A DNA stretch of 64,000 nucleotides from Triparma columacea. Lineage: Eukaryota; Sar; Bolidophyceae; Parmales; Triparmaceae. The DNA is taken from NCBI GenBank assembly GCA_030267965.1, contig BRYA01000028.1:21524-85523 (forward strand). Reading direction: 5' to 3'. The position numbers and the translations under genes are program-made. Under the pieces are notes generated by a model. It searched no databases and was not told the origin of the DNA. It was given only the letters and a program-made list of their open reading frames with translations. Positions 53,001 to 64,000 of the stretch are shown in pieces; position 1 is the stretch's first letter, and every line of letters begins with the position of its first letter.

Positions 53001-56000
53001 CCTCACCAACCGGTCCGTGTTCCTCCCGAGCGCCATCGCGATGAGTTCCTCCTTCCTGTTCCTCTCCTTCCTCTCCCACTCCACTGCCCTCCTCGCCGCC
53101 TTGATCCTCCACCGACCCTGGAGCTTCAAGGCCGCCCTCTCCTTTTCAGCCCTCACCAAACCAAGGAAGTCCCTGAAACCAACGAACGCGAGCCTCCCGG
53201 CGTCGCCCAAGCACCGCCTGCAGAGAGCCTTGACCCTGGCCTCCTTAGCCTTCCTTAACTTTAGTTCGTCCCTACCCCTTTTCCCCCTGAAGACAGTCTG
53301 AAACTTCAGCGCCGCCTTCTCCTGAAGTCCCAGGAACAAGAGGTTGAGGAACTTCTGCTGGAGCCTCTGGGTGTTCTTCCCGGCGACCAACAAAGCCATC
53401 TCCTTGACCTGAAGCTCCTGCTTCCTCCTCCTCTTGAGCTTCTTCTTCCCCAGGAATCCTCTCCCCCTCGTCTGCATAACGAGCGCCGCCCTGCTCTGCT
53501 TTTCGAATAGGATATCGTCCCTCCACGCCTCAAACACTCTATGAACGAGTTTCTCAACGCTCTTCCCCAGCGCCATCGCGATCAGTTCCTCCTGCTTCTT
53601 CCTCTTCTTCTTCTCCCTCAAGTACCTCCTCCTCCCGCTCAGCCCCCTCCACCTCCTCTGCACGACGCACGCGCTCCGGCCCTCTTTCAAGTCCATCATC
53701 CACCTGTACCAGTTCTTCAAGCACAGCCTCTGGAGGTGGTTTATGTTCTTTCCCAAGGCGCGGGCAATCAACCTCTCCTGCCTGACCTTCCTCTTGGCGA
53801 GAACCATCCTGGCGAAGCCTTGGAGAACGTAGCTCATCTTGTCCTGCAGCACGAGCTTCATGTAATGCTTCCAAACCAAAAAGTACTTCCCCTTGCTCTT
53901 CCCGAGCAGCTTGGCAATGTTCATCGCGACCATCCCGTCCACTTCCTTCTTCCTCCCCTTCCTCCTACCGAGCTCCTTCCGCGCGTTCACGACCTTGCAG
54001 CGGCTCTGGAGGACCTTGGCAGCCGAGTTTTTCTCAATCATCTCCTCCGTCCAGTACTCCACCCACTTCACGTAGCACCTCTTTACCCAGCCCTGGTCTT
54101 TGAACTTCCAGAACTCCACGAGTCTCTTAAGGTTCTCCTCATCCTTAGCGAGTTGCTCGATGGCGCTCTGCTTCATGTTGGCGATCCTCTTCTTCGCCAG
54201 GCTAATCCTGAAGAATCGAATCATCACATCTGCGCTAGCGACCTCATTCTCGAACTTGGCCTTCCATGGGCTGCTCCAAGCCGACAGCAAGGCCCGCGTC
54301 GTGTAGTCGTAGTAGGAGTGGCTCTGAAGGGCGTTGCAAAGGGTGAAGACGGCGTCGTCGATCTGCCCCAGCTTAAACTGGACGGTGGCGTATGTGAGGA
54401 GGGTCTCGAGGCTGCCGTCGCCCCTTAAAATCGCCTGCATGTAACAGTACTCCGCCAGCATCATACCGTCCTCTGTGAGGATCTCCGCCGCCGCGATTCC
54501 GGCCGCGACAAAGGTGGCGGGGCTGTTAAACCACGACCCGGGGGTCTCGTGAGCCTCGTCTGTCCACCCGTCTCCGCGGTAGGCGTACGAGAAGCAGTCG
54601 AGAATTACGACCATGCCCTCGGCCCTCTTGCCCAGGTTCACCATCATCTGAGCGTAAACTAGGAGGCAAGCGACCCTCAAGGCGCGGGGGGCGTCGTCGT
54701 TGCACTCGTGCAGCTTGAAAAAGGGTGCAGGGTAAGTGTTTATGAAGACTGTCTCGCTCGATACTAGCCTCGCGTTATCTGGGTTCATAGTGAAGGCATC
54801 AAAAAGAGCCTGCCGTTTCGTCTGGACATTAATCTCGTGGGCCAGGGTAGTTTCCATGTTGTCAGCAGCCCAACGAAGCATCTTGGCAGCGGTAAACTGA
54901 TTCTCTTGCCCGCCAATGTTTTTGAGCAGCCCCCAGCCCAAAATGGCTGCCATCAGGGTTGTACCTGACGACGCATTCTGTGCGTAGTTCTGAGAAAATA
55001 GTTTGCTGACTAGCTTCGATGCCTGCAGGCTGTTTCCTAGGAGGTGTAGAATCTTTGCCGATTGGAGCATTATCGAGGCCGTAACATCAGTGTTATGGCC
55101 AAATATGACGGTTCCCGACTCCCTGCTTATGGCGGACTGAGAGGAGGACATGTATTCCTCAGAGTCCTTGAGGCTCATTGGTAGGGCCGAGGCGTAGGAT
55201 TCCAGCGCCACGAGAAGTATTTGCTGCGATGAGCGATGGCATGTTGTTGTTAGGATGGCGAAACGACAGAAAAAGAAGAAGATTTGTGTGCATCTAAGTT
55301 GTCGCCGAGCTCCTCTTCGCTGCGCTCAACTTCGCTCTGCATTCTCACCTTGCGCTTCCTGAACTGCCTTGACGTTGGAGGGGGCTTAGTTATGGCCTCC
55401 TTGGGGTTGCACTGGAAAGCGGAATGAAAGTCGAAGTGTTGGTTCCATAGGACCTGGTGCGAATGGCCCAGGGTGAGCAGCGTGTTAAGATTTCTGTAAT
55501 GGGCAGCGAAATCGTGAAAAGGTTGGCCTTGGTGAGTTAGGGCAGTGAAAAGGTGATAAGAGCTATTTCCGCTGTACGATCTTGCCTCGCTTCTCGTTTT
55601 GCCCATTCTCACCTGACCCCAGATTTTCTCGCGAGGAGAAGGGATGAGGCAGCCTTGTCAACCATGCCCTTTGCATAATATTTGGCGGCAATGTCTAGTT
55701 GAGCCTGCCTGCGGGTTCTATTTTCAAAGAGTAAAACCTCCGCAGAATGTCTGACATCGTTGGGGGCATAGAAACCCTCGTGTATGGCCGTGGAAAGTGC
55801 TCTGCGCTTCGTCTCCTGGTGCTGCTGCTTCTTCAAAATCTTCTTGTTGTACCTCTCGTCAACCAGCCTCTTCCTCTTCTTTCTCGCCTTGATGACCGTA
55901 AAACGAGCGTCATTCAAAGCCCTGCGTTCGGCCACTACCAAATCATGCGGTTTGTCCCACGAGCTCTCTTGCGTGTGGTGGTTGTAGTAGTAATGCGTAT

Positions 56001-56621
56001 CGCTCTCCTCGTCGAGGAGGAGTTCCCATGCCGTCGTGACCTGCGACGAGCGATGCGACGAGCGATGCGATGCAATAAACAAAAAGCTTTACGTCAGTTT
56101 TTCGTTGGGCTTGGATACGAAAATACCTACAACATGGTGGAGTATCGTACCTGTTGCACCTGAACAACAGCAGCCTTCATAATGTCCTCAGCCTTGTCGT
56201 CCTCATCTTCCGCATTGATAACTTTTCCGCCATCATCCTGCGAACGAAGGAGAGGAAGACTCGGTGAGCTGGTAATCGCATGTAATGCAGTGCGACGCAA
56301 CGAAGAAGTCATGATTCTATCTCACCTTTTCCTCATCGCTGTCTGAGCTCTCATAGTCAAGGTGATCGATAGGGTCGAGAAATGTCAGGGTTTTACTCGT
56401 CTCTTCGTAAAAATATTCAGCTTCTGTGGAGTCGAAGGCATTCTTCTGTGCAGCCTCAACAAACCTGTAGAACTGTCGACCCGGGAGGGAGGGGAGGGGT
56501 TTAGTTGGAATAGAGGAAGGATCCAGCCGGGTACAACTCGCCCCCGGACAGTAAATTCACTCACTTTCTTTGGCTTCTTTCGCTGCGACCTCGCTCTCCC
56601 CCTCTGCTTAGATCCTCTCAT
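50049..56621 (-). CDS. WW-, IQ- and LRR-containing giant scaffold protein
   Basis: Six exons, 56621-56565, 56472-56326, 56237-56151, 56040-55613, 55493-55349 and 55223-50049, give about 2,012 residues. A basic N-terminus precedes a WW domain near 100-127 (W-E-L-L-L-D ... H-Y-Y-Y-N ... S-S-W-D-K-P). Helical repeats of TPR character follow to about residue 650. Then come about nine IQ-type motifs between 685 and 1,310 (Q-S-R-C-K, V-V-Q-R-R-W-R-G, V-M-Q-T-R-G-R-G-F-L-G-K), each with basic coiled coil. Finally there are ribonuclease-inhibitor-type LRRs near 1,460-1,865 (N-F-S-N-N-S-V-G-D; N-I-D-V-S-W-N-E-V-G-D-E-G). The layout suits a calmodulin/centrin-regulated axonemal or cortical scaffold. 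No family name is assigned. Confidence 0.82.
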
Positions 56622-57074
56622 GTTATTCCCCGAGGCAGCAGTTAGGGTTAGCAGGTTTTGAGGGGTGAAGGGGTCTCTGAGGGGCACGCTGGCCGATAGA
56701 AAGGAACTTCAACTCAGTTAAAAGGCAAAGGCGCTTATGCGACGGATTTGACGTCGGAAGTTCGGTGCTGGGTGAGGCAAACCGAATTTATGGTGAAAGA
56801 AGGTGTGGAAGGATTGCAGAGAGAAACAGGATTGGGAAAAAGAAGGGGATTTTGCAGCGCGATGATAAAGTAGTTGGGTCACCACAAGATAGTCCTAAGC
56901 TCCCCCCACCTTTCCTCCCCCCGAACAAAATTCTACGTAATGTGGAAAGGTTGCATAAAAGAAAGATCTAAAAACCCAATCGTCGAACGCGCGTGTTTCC
57001 CCTGGTTCGTCACTACAGCCAAGAGTTCGAATCTGGTCTAGCAAAAATCGGCGACCTTTTTACGCATCATTGGC
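56622..57074. other. Divergent intergenic region
   Basis: A 453-bp gap between the WW-IQ-LRR and RND genes. A frame on the minus strand stays open to 56687 and may be extra N-terminal coding if an upstream exon exists. Otherwise the sequence is unremarkable. A ttcgaat T-loop-like string at 57025-57031 was examined for a tRNA and not supported. Confidence 0.45.
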
Positions 57075-60000
57075 ATGAAACAAGGTGGAAAGATTCCCAA
57101 AAGACTTCTGGGAATTCCTGCTGTAACACCTCACAACTCAACTCATTCCAATTTGGAAGTCATTTTGAACCAGCCTATACCTTCACAAGCTGGACGAGAA
57201 GTAGAATCCGACAAGAGCTTGTCCACCTGTATGTCAGCTAAAGTTACGGACGGGGTTATTGCAGAAACAGGTGCTACCTCCAAAGGAAACCAGGGTCCCA
57301 CTGCGAACAACTCCCCAGCGTCAATGTCCACCACACAGACTGGAATTTGGGCCAACTTCGTTGACGATCGCAACAACCTAAAGTTGTGAGTATGAGTAAT
57401 TATTTCCGATAAGGAGATGCCTCCATCCTTTCAGGTTGCCACAAAATCTGACTCTAACATGTCAGGTTGACCGGGCCCTGGCTTGCAAACCTAGCACAAT
57501 AGACACGAAGCAAATTTAAAACTGCCCCCCCCCTCACCCCCCTCACCCCCCTCGCCCCCTCCCCCCCTCCTCTCCATAATCACATATCGCAGCGTCAACT
57601 ATGTTGTCCGCATGCCCAGAATGATCCTCATGCTCTTCATGGGGATGTGCCTAGTTATAACTTGGCTCCTCGGAAAAATGGTGTTTGCGGAAGGGAATCC
57701 CATCACTCCCGACACGTACACGTACGACATCGAAGACGTTCGTTCTATTGCATTCGATTCATTTACTTTGGCATCTGAAGAGCTTATTGATGACTATGCC
57801 AGTAAGTTTGAATAGGTGATTGGGGCCTGATCCCCCGTTGCTCTCTTCTGTTCCTGCCCCTGGCCAATATTCTCACCCCCCCCCACCTCCGCCCTTAGAG
57901 TTTCGCACGGATATTGGTTCTTACGCATCAGGAAGCGAGACCTTTTCTTCAGTTTACGCCGACATGAAGGCCAATGGCAACCACTCCTCCTACTTTATCA
58001 ACAAAGAGAACAACGAGACTTTAAAACTTTCCGAGGTAGGGGATATCACCTACTGGATCTACGAGGCCGAGAAGGACAGTGGGGTATTTTCTAAAGATGG
58101 CCTTGAGGTTATGGATGAAGCCGAAAGTATGTTCCCCGAGCATTCGCAATGGGAAAGGTACTGCCTACGAGAGTACCCTGATCCCAACAACCCAGATGAC
58201 TATTCGTGCGCGAAAGCCCTTTCGGCAATGAACATCTTTAAGGCGAGCAGCTGGGATCAGGACATGGTGGATAGTATCATGGAGAGGTGAGACGAAACGG
58301 GAAACGAGGAGTGAAGTGGAGAAGTGCATCGATTGCATTGACAGTTTACACAATTTTGTTGTTGCTGCGATTCCATTCGCTTTTGCATCCCTTGGATTGC
58401 TGCGCGCTCCCCCGCCACCCCCCCCTTTTTCGCGCACTCCTCATCACCAATCATCCCAAACCTTTTGGCTCATCGCTTCTCTCATCGCTTCTCTCACCGC
58501 TTCTCTCACCGCTTTGCTCATCGCTTCGCTTTGCTCATCACAGACTCGACAATCCTGTCCCCGGCTTCCCACTAATCCCCAACCCACAAGTTGAAGGAGC
58601 TTTCTTGGGAGGTCGTGAGATCTACCAGCTCATCGGCTTCTGCACCAAGTTTGGCGTTGCATGCGACGTCTTCGAAAATCCACTCTTCGCTGCCATTATC
58701 GACGAAAGTGATGTCAATGTTGCCAAGGCCTTTTCTTCACAGCTTGACGCAGACTTCAAAGCGGTTACTGACCTCTGGACCGGTACAGGCCCCATCAACT
58801 CGAACCCTGATGACGTGTCTCTCTTTTGTGCGTACATGAAGGAGTTGCCCTCTCAGGCATTCCTCGTAGACTTCTTTTTTTCCACAGATTTCTCCAAGAC
58901 AAACCTGGTCTCCAAGTACTCTCGTTCAATCACGCGTTGGGGTGCACCCAACGAACCACACGAAGATTACAAGGACTGGGAGGATGAAAGGAAGAACTAC
59001 GTTCTCAAAGAATTCTTCGATGATATGGACAAGATTGCAAGGTGAGATTCAGCATCGCAGACTGAGGGTTTTGCCACTATATTACAAACTATCTGCGAGA
59101 GGGAGCAAGGCGATACCACGATACAACTATGTACCTATCTTGTGGCTCGCTTTACCCGTTGTAGCGTATCTGACCGCTGCACAATTGTTCAACACAACCC
59201 TTCCTGCTCGCTCCCCGCAACGCTCGTCACAGCAAGGAACACAGCCCGCACATCAACGCATACTATTTCATGAGGGTTCTAATCCTTGATGTGTTCCTCG
59301 CCATCCTTGCGAACGACGGCATGTTTGCTGCAATCTCCATCTCCATCGTCTACTTTTACATGTGGTACATGCTCGGTAGCTTTTTCCTCGCCAATGTCGG
59401 CTTCTTCGAGATTGTTATGAGCATTCCCACCGCGTGGTTCACCGCAGATCAGATTATCGGCGTCAAGTACTTCAGCGGCTTGAACCCTCTCTGCCTATTC
59501 ATTGTGGCCGCCATCGGAGCCGACGACATTTTTGTCTTCATAGACGCCTACAGGCAAAGTGCTTTCAAGGGCCCCCATATCGTTAGGGACCTTGAGACGA
59601 GGATGAGCTACGTCTACCGCCGCGCCGGACTTGCCATGTTGATCACCTCGGCCACGACATGCTCAGCCTTCCTTTGCACCGTTGCCTCCCCCATAGCCTC
59701 TACCAAGAGCTTCGGTATCTTCGCAAGTCTCGTTATTTTCATGGATTACGCCCTGGTGATGACCTGCTTCTGCACTGCTGTTGTCCTTTATCACGACCAT
59801 TTCGAAGAGAGCACCGTTACAGTTTGCAACGACGCCCAGGGGGCTTTCGGTTGCTACGACTGCTGCTGTCCGTGCTGCTGCCCATGCATTCCCAAGTTGA
59901 AGGAAACTTCGACAGAGCGCGCCGCGAAGAGAGGTCCCAACGACCCTGTGCAGCAAGACAAAATCACCGAGTTCTATAAGGGTCCCTTCACCAACTTCAT

Positions 60001-61462
60001 TCTCAACCCTGGCAAGAGACTGCCGACCATGGCCGTTCTAAGCATTTGGCTCTTTGTTGCCATGTACTACATGACCAAGCTCGAACCTACTAAGAAAGCC
60101 GAGCAATTCCTTGACGACGAACATCCCTTGCAGAAGGCCATCACCATCCTCAACGAAGGATTCCCCGTCGCTAGCGACGACAGAGGTGCCAAGATGTACT
60201 TCATCTGGGGGATCAAGGACGTTGATAGGACTGGAGTTAGCCAGATGTTCGACGATCCTGGCTTTGACGACCCCTTTGTTGGAAATCCGGTATTCGACGA
60301 AGAATGGAAGCTCACCCAGGCTTGTCAGGCGAAGATCTACAACTACACCGAGGCTGTGAGGTCCCCCCTCAACGACGAGAAATACTTCGATTTCGTCAAG
60401 GTGGGAGGAGCGGGCATGCGCGCCGTGTCAAATTGGATGGACGAAATGGTGGACTGGACCAAAGGCGGAGATACAGGACCTTTTGATTCGACCACATGCA
60501 AGCGGAACACGCTCGGAAGGCCCTCTTCCTTTCCTGTACCTGACAACGAGATGGAAGAAGCTCTCGTCAGGTTTGCCCATCAGCCGAGCTGCCTCGAGAG
60601 TGCCCCTTACCCAGGTGCCTTCATCATCGACACTTACAAGGAAACAAGCAGAGGCTCGGGTTTGGAAGCCTCTGAGTTTGGCTTTGACGGAGAGAAGCTT
60701 AAAATGGCTTCCATCAGCATGGAGTCTAAAGTCCTGGACCCCTGGAGCGAAATCGCGGAGGACTTGGCCATGGAGCAGTATGAATTCTTCATGGCAGAGG
60801 CCGATTACATCAACAGCATCATGGGGGACGAGTGTGGCGATGTCATGATGACAGATGCGGACCAGAAGTTCATCTTGATGAATAACCAAAAGATCTTCAG
60901 AACTTCGGCCATCACTGGAGCTATGATCGGTTGCGCTATTGCATTCCTAGTCATCTTTGTCAGCACCATGAACCCAGTAATCGCAGCCTTCGCAACCTTT
61001 AGCATCACCTGCGTCCTCTGCTCTGTCGTTGGGGCTGTAACTATGAGAGGTTGGACCTTGGGAACTACCACAGCGATTTTGATCAGTATCCTGGCAGGTT
61101 TCAGCGTCGACTACGTCGTGCATCTCGCTCATGCATACGTTGAGACCCCGGGGAACTCAGATCAGAGAGTCAGAGGCGCCTTTTCTGACATGGGGGTCAG
61201 CGTCATGAGTGGCATGCTCACCAGTGTTTTGGCAAGTTTACCTCTCTTCCTTTGCAAGATCAATTTCTTCTCCGCGTTTGGGACGTTCCTTTGCGCGACT
61301 ATCGGCTTCTCCTGGATCTACGCGAACTTCATGTTTATGGGACTCATGGCGACCTTTGATGTGACAAAGTTTTCGATGAAGAAGCTGAAGGAGGAAGGCG
61401 CCAAGGTCGAAGACGGGGGCGTAGAAATGAAGCAAGTCCCAACAAACGCTGCCGACGTCTAA
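57075..61462 (+). CDS. Dispatched/Patched/NPC1-like RND transporter with sterol-sensing domain
   Basis: Five exons, 57075-57385, 57593-57801, 57899-58286, 58544-59041 and 59233-61462, give about 1,211 residues. A cytosolic Ser/Thr-rich N-terminus leads to a first membrane helix near 112-133, a large lumenal domain with paired cysteines, then a five-helix sterol-sensing-type block containing I-G-A-D-D-I-F-V-F near 565. A Cys-rich loop (D-C-C-C-P-C-C-C-P-C) follows, then a second lumenal domain and a second helix bundle with G-F-S-V-D-Y-V-V-H-L-A-H near 1,115. The G-A-D-D and S-V-D-Y-x-x-H motifs are the Dispatched-type proton/sodium-relay residues, so transport should be active. The cargo is a lipid or sterol by family. 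Confidence 0.88.
58470..58540 (+). repeat. Degenerate 13-bp tandem repeat at an intron 3' end
   Basis: About five copies of a ctcatcgcttct/ctcaccgcttct unit run up to the acceptor of the third intron of the RND gene, forming its pyrimidine tract. The unit resembles the CATCGCTCGTCGCAG ends of other introns in the window. Confidence 0.8.
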
Positions 61463-61669
61463 TCGATAGATCACCATGCGCCGATAGAAAAGAAAGATAA
61501 GGAGAGTTAGGTATAAGGGTTGAAATTTTGACAAGAAAAGAGAAGAACCTTTTGGAACAACCAACCCCATTTGCCTTCTTATCCACCCTACAACACAACA
61601 TGATGTTGCGCGAGCATACAACACAACGACACCATACACCCCCCTCCCTCCCTCAAAACCAACATACCC

Positions 61670-64000
61670 TTAAAACAACCACCCGGCTTCGCTCACGTCC
61701 TCAAGCTCTCGAAGCGCGCGCGTCGCAGCCGCTCCCTGTTCTGGAGACAACAACTGACTGCCGTCCTCCATGATCTTCTCAGGAAGGGCCTCGGACTGGA
61801 TGATGTCATTTCCATCACCAAGTTCTCCGTAGTAAGAGTCCAAAGAAAGTTTCTTCGGTACCACACGGGCCTTAGCCATTGGTGGCAACCAGCCAAACTC
61901 GTATGCTCGTAGCCTGCAACTTTCATTGCAATGGATGTAACCTGCGTCCATCGCATAGTACTTGCATTCGTTCTCGTACCTAGCATTCCTGTAAATTTGC
62001 ATGGCAGTGTCAGGAAGGCACTCGTCACAGTACGCCTTGGAGCAGGCATCACATCGATAGAGGAACCCACCAGCACTCGACGCCGTCTTCTCGCACTTAC
62101 TGCACCAGTGATGGTTGCAACTGTAATGAGGCCTGGCAGCCTCCTTACAGTTGAGTCCGAGGCACTCCTTGTGACCCGATACAGGACACTTATCACAACA
62201 AATCAAATCACCCCCGTCGCCGCAAAGTTGGCAGTGGTCCTGGTTAATGAATGAAAGGACCTTCTCTTTGCCAGTGCTTCCGACGACGTTCGTATATCCC
62301 GTTTTGCTGTCATTGATGGCCCCTACAAGGTTGACCGGGGAGACCTTGTTTACAACCCCCGCGTTGTTGTCCGGGCGGCCCTTCAGCTCACTTGCAAATA
62401 CCGACTTCTCGCCACCGAGGAGGCTATAATTGTTCGTCTTGAGGACGGGTACCATTTTGCTCCCCCAGCCGCTGTTCTCTACTTCGATGTACTCCAGGCA
62501 CTGGGTTCTTGCCCTCACCTTCTTCTCGTTCCACATGTCGGTGATATTAGCAGGCGTCATCTTTTCCCGGCTCTTTGCTTCAAGGAGGGACTTGAAATCG
62601 ATACCGCTGAAACTTCTCGTGTCTGTGTAATCTTCGGTGGCGTTGAAATCCCCGCTCTTCTGCTTTGAGCTCTTGACGCCCTTGTCCTCGGCCTCGATGT
62701 TAGGATCCCGATTGCGGTCGCATATGAAAGACACCTGTTCATCGGTAGCGAGCTGATTCTGCAACGAACAAACGAGGCGGCAGGGATTAGTGATAGAAGA
62801 TTGAGAGGAAAGATGACGGGCAAATACACGCATGGATACACGCATGGATACACGCGGATACACGCACGAGCACCCCTTTCCCCCCTCTCCCACAAACACA
62901 GATACACACATGACGAAAGACCGACAACTCACCTTGCCCGATCCGAAGACTGCGTCAGAGCCGAAGGCGAGACTATCCAGGAGCTCAGCCATACCCAACC
63001 CTCCATTCTCCTCGTCGTCGTCTTCTTGTTGATTCTGAGTCATCCTACTGACCTCGGTGGAATTGACCATCCTGTCCATGTAGAGTTTCTTCTGCGCGCG
63101 CTGCACAATCCTCTCTTCGACTGTGCCCGAGCAGACAAGGCGATAAACGTGGACTGTCTTCTTCTGACCGATGCGGTGCACGCGTGCCATCGCCTGAATG
63201 TCAGGCTGAGGGTTCCAGTCAGAGTCGAAGAGGATGACGGTATCAGCGGTCTGAAGGTTGAGACCCATCCCCCCCGCTCTCGTGCTCATGAGAAAAAGAA
63301 ATTCCTCGGACTGGGGAGCGTTGAAGCGTTCGACGATGTACGAGCGCTTGCTACGCATCGTACTACCATCCAGGCGGGAGTACTTCCAGCCCCTCATTTC
63401 ACAGTAGTCATTAATGACGTCGAGGACGCGGGTGAATTGCGAGAAGATACAAACTCTGTGACCATTCTTGAAGAGCTCAATGAGGAGCTTGTCAAGCATC
63501 GCGAGCTTCCCCGAGTGACCAACAATGTCATCGAGAGTGGTAGAGGGGGGGTCGACTTCAGCCCCGTCAAACAGGTAGGGATGGTTGATCACCTTGCGTA
63601 GCTGCATGATAAGGTTGGAAAGGCGTCTATAACTGCGTGGACATTAGGCGAAGCGAGTCGTCGGACAGGGTTGTGAGTGCGGGTAAGGATATGGTATATG
63701 GTGTCACACGCATCATTTAGCACATAAGTCGTCGCTCGCTCCAGATCTTCTCGCCCCACCGTTTACTTTCTAGTCTATTCTCACCTCGAGCCACCCGCGC
63801 TCGGACTTTCATCATCCCCACCGTTGGCTTGGGCTTGGAGCTTTGCAAGAAGACTCATGTCCTTCATCAGCAGGGACTTGTACCAGTGCACCTGCATAGT
63901 CGAGAGGGGACATTGAACGTGGGTCTCCAACTTCTTTGGCATGAGTTTCTCGACCTCCGCCTTCAACCTCCTGAGCATGAACCTTTGTAGCAGGACATTG
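61670..64000 (-). CDS. SNF2-family chromatin-remodelling ATPase with C-terminal zinc fingers, 5' partial
   Basis: Exons visible: 64000-63785 (continuing past the edge), 63626-62933 and 62758-61670. The part shown is the second RecA lobe: L-R-R-L-K-A-E-V-E, N-H-P-Y-L-F, S-Q-F-T-R-V-L-D, R-L-D-G-S-T, S-T-R-A-G-G-M-G-L-N-L and the W-N-P-Q ... R-V-H-R-I-G-Q motif VI, closest to ISWI/CHD types. The tail differs from ISWI: I see no clear HAND-SANT-SLIDE. There is instead a PHD-like finger (C-Q-L-C-G-D-G-G-D-L-I-C-C-D-K-C) followed by a second cysteine/histidine cluster. The 62759-62932 intron is 174 nt with no stop, so retention would add 58 residues. Confidence 0.87.
62826..62868 (-). repeat. 12-bp tandem repeat within an in-frame intron
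   Basis: Two exact and two shortened copies of acacgcatggat (plus strand) lie within the 174-nt intron of the SNF2 gene. If retained the repeat would be translated as R-V-S-M-R-V-S-M-R-V, so the reading frame alone does not prove splicing. Confidence 0.75.

Noticed and set aside
52002..53258. 418-codon plus-strand frame rich in Pro/His/Leu
   Set aside because: It is the reverse complement of the Lys/Arg/Glu-rich IQ region of the WW-IQ-LRR gene and has no recognisable domain.
55572..55612. A 41-nt intron in the WW-IQ-LRR gene
   Set aside because: An acceptor at 55494 gives the same phase with a 119-nt intron containing a CTAAC branch site, which fits the other introns better.
56950..57060. 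Possible tRNA near a ttcgaat string
   Set aside because: No matching acceptor stem or anticodon arm could be folded around it by eye.

Overview
This is a gene-dense eukaryotic nuclear window, most likely from a photosynthetic stramenopile. I infer an ochrophyte close to diatoms, possibly Parmales/Bolidophyceae; the species is not established. The evidence is three fucoxanthin-chlorophyll-type light-harvesting genes, several precursors with a signal peptide followed by an Ala-Phe (or equivalent) plastid-targeting motif, a cycloeucalenol cycloisomerase of the cycloartenol-type sterol route, and spliceosomal introns of roughly 60-330 nt. About three quarters of the introns start GTGAG, and many carry a CTAAC branch site.

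I place 27 protein genes. The first (LRR) and last (SNF2) run off the window edges. No rRNA, tRNA, CRISPR array or transposon was recognised. Left to right: BspA-type LRR protein (+); PH-C2-WW-GRAM myotubularin phosphatase (-); membrane-anchored Tudor-like protein (+); CIA30 protein (-); HNH-like zinc protein (+); 2,277-residue IQ protein (-); Golgi SNARE GOS28 (+); formin with a viroplasmin-like domain (-); kinetochore SPC24 (+); PH-containing sterol-type glucosyltransferase (-); GH5 glycosidase interrupted by four membrane segments (+); cycloeucalenol cycloisomerase (+); plastid-targeted unknown (-); light-harvesting protein (+); DEAD-box-like helicase (-); ubiquitin-like/FG/acidic protein (+); JmjC/cupin protein (-); plastid-targeted unknown (+); Lys-rich protein with a winged-helix-like end (-); polytopic membrane protein (+); peroxisomal SCP2 (-); Tyr-rich membrane protein (+); two head-to-head light-harvesting genes (-,+); WW-IQ-LRR giant protein (-); Dispatched/Patched-like RND transporter (+); SNF2 ATPase with C-terminal zinc fingers (-).

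Two features of the layout stand out. Strand alternates at 25 of 26 neighbouring gene pairs, so nearly all genes sit head-to-head or tail-to-tail with short gaps (48-453 bp, except 824 and 839 bp). The largest convergent gap holds a roughly 340-bp island of about 20% GC in otherwise GC-balanced DNA, a candidate centromere-like element. Several genes share a theme: four touch sterols (glucosyltransferase, cycloisomerase, SCP2, RND/sterol-sensing), five are plastid-directed (three of them light-harvesting), and three are large cytoskeletal or calmodulin-binding scaffolds. Nothing shows that they are co-regulated.

Exon boundaries were read by hand from splice signals and reading-frame continuity. 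Internal frames agree across every splice reported, but starts of multi-exon genes and a few acceptors remain provisional.
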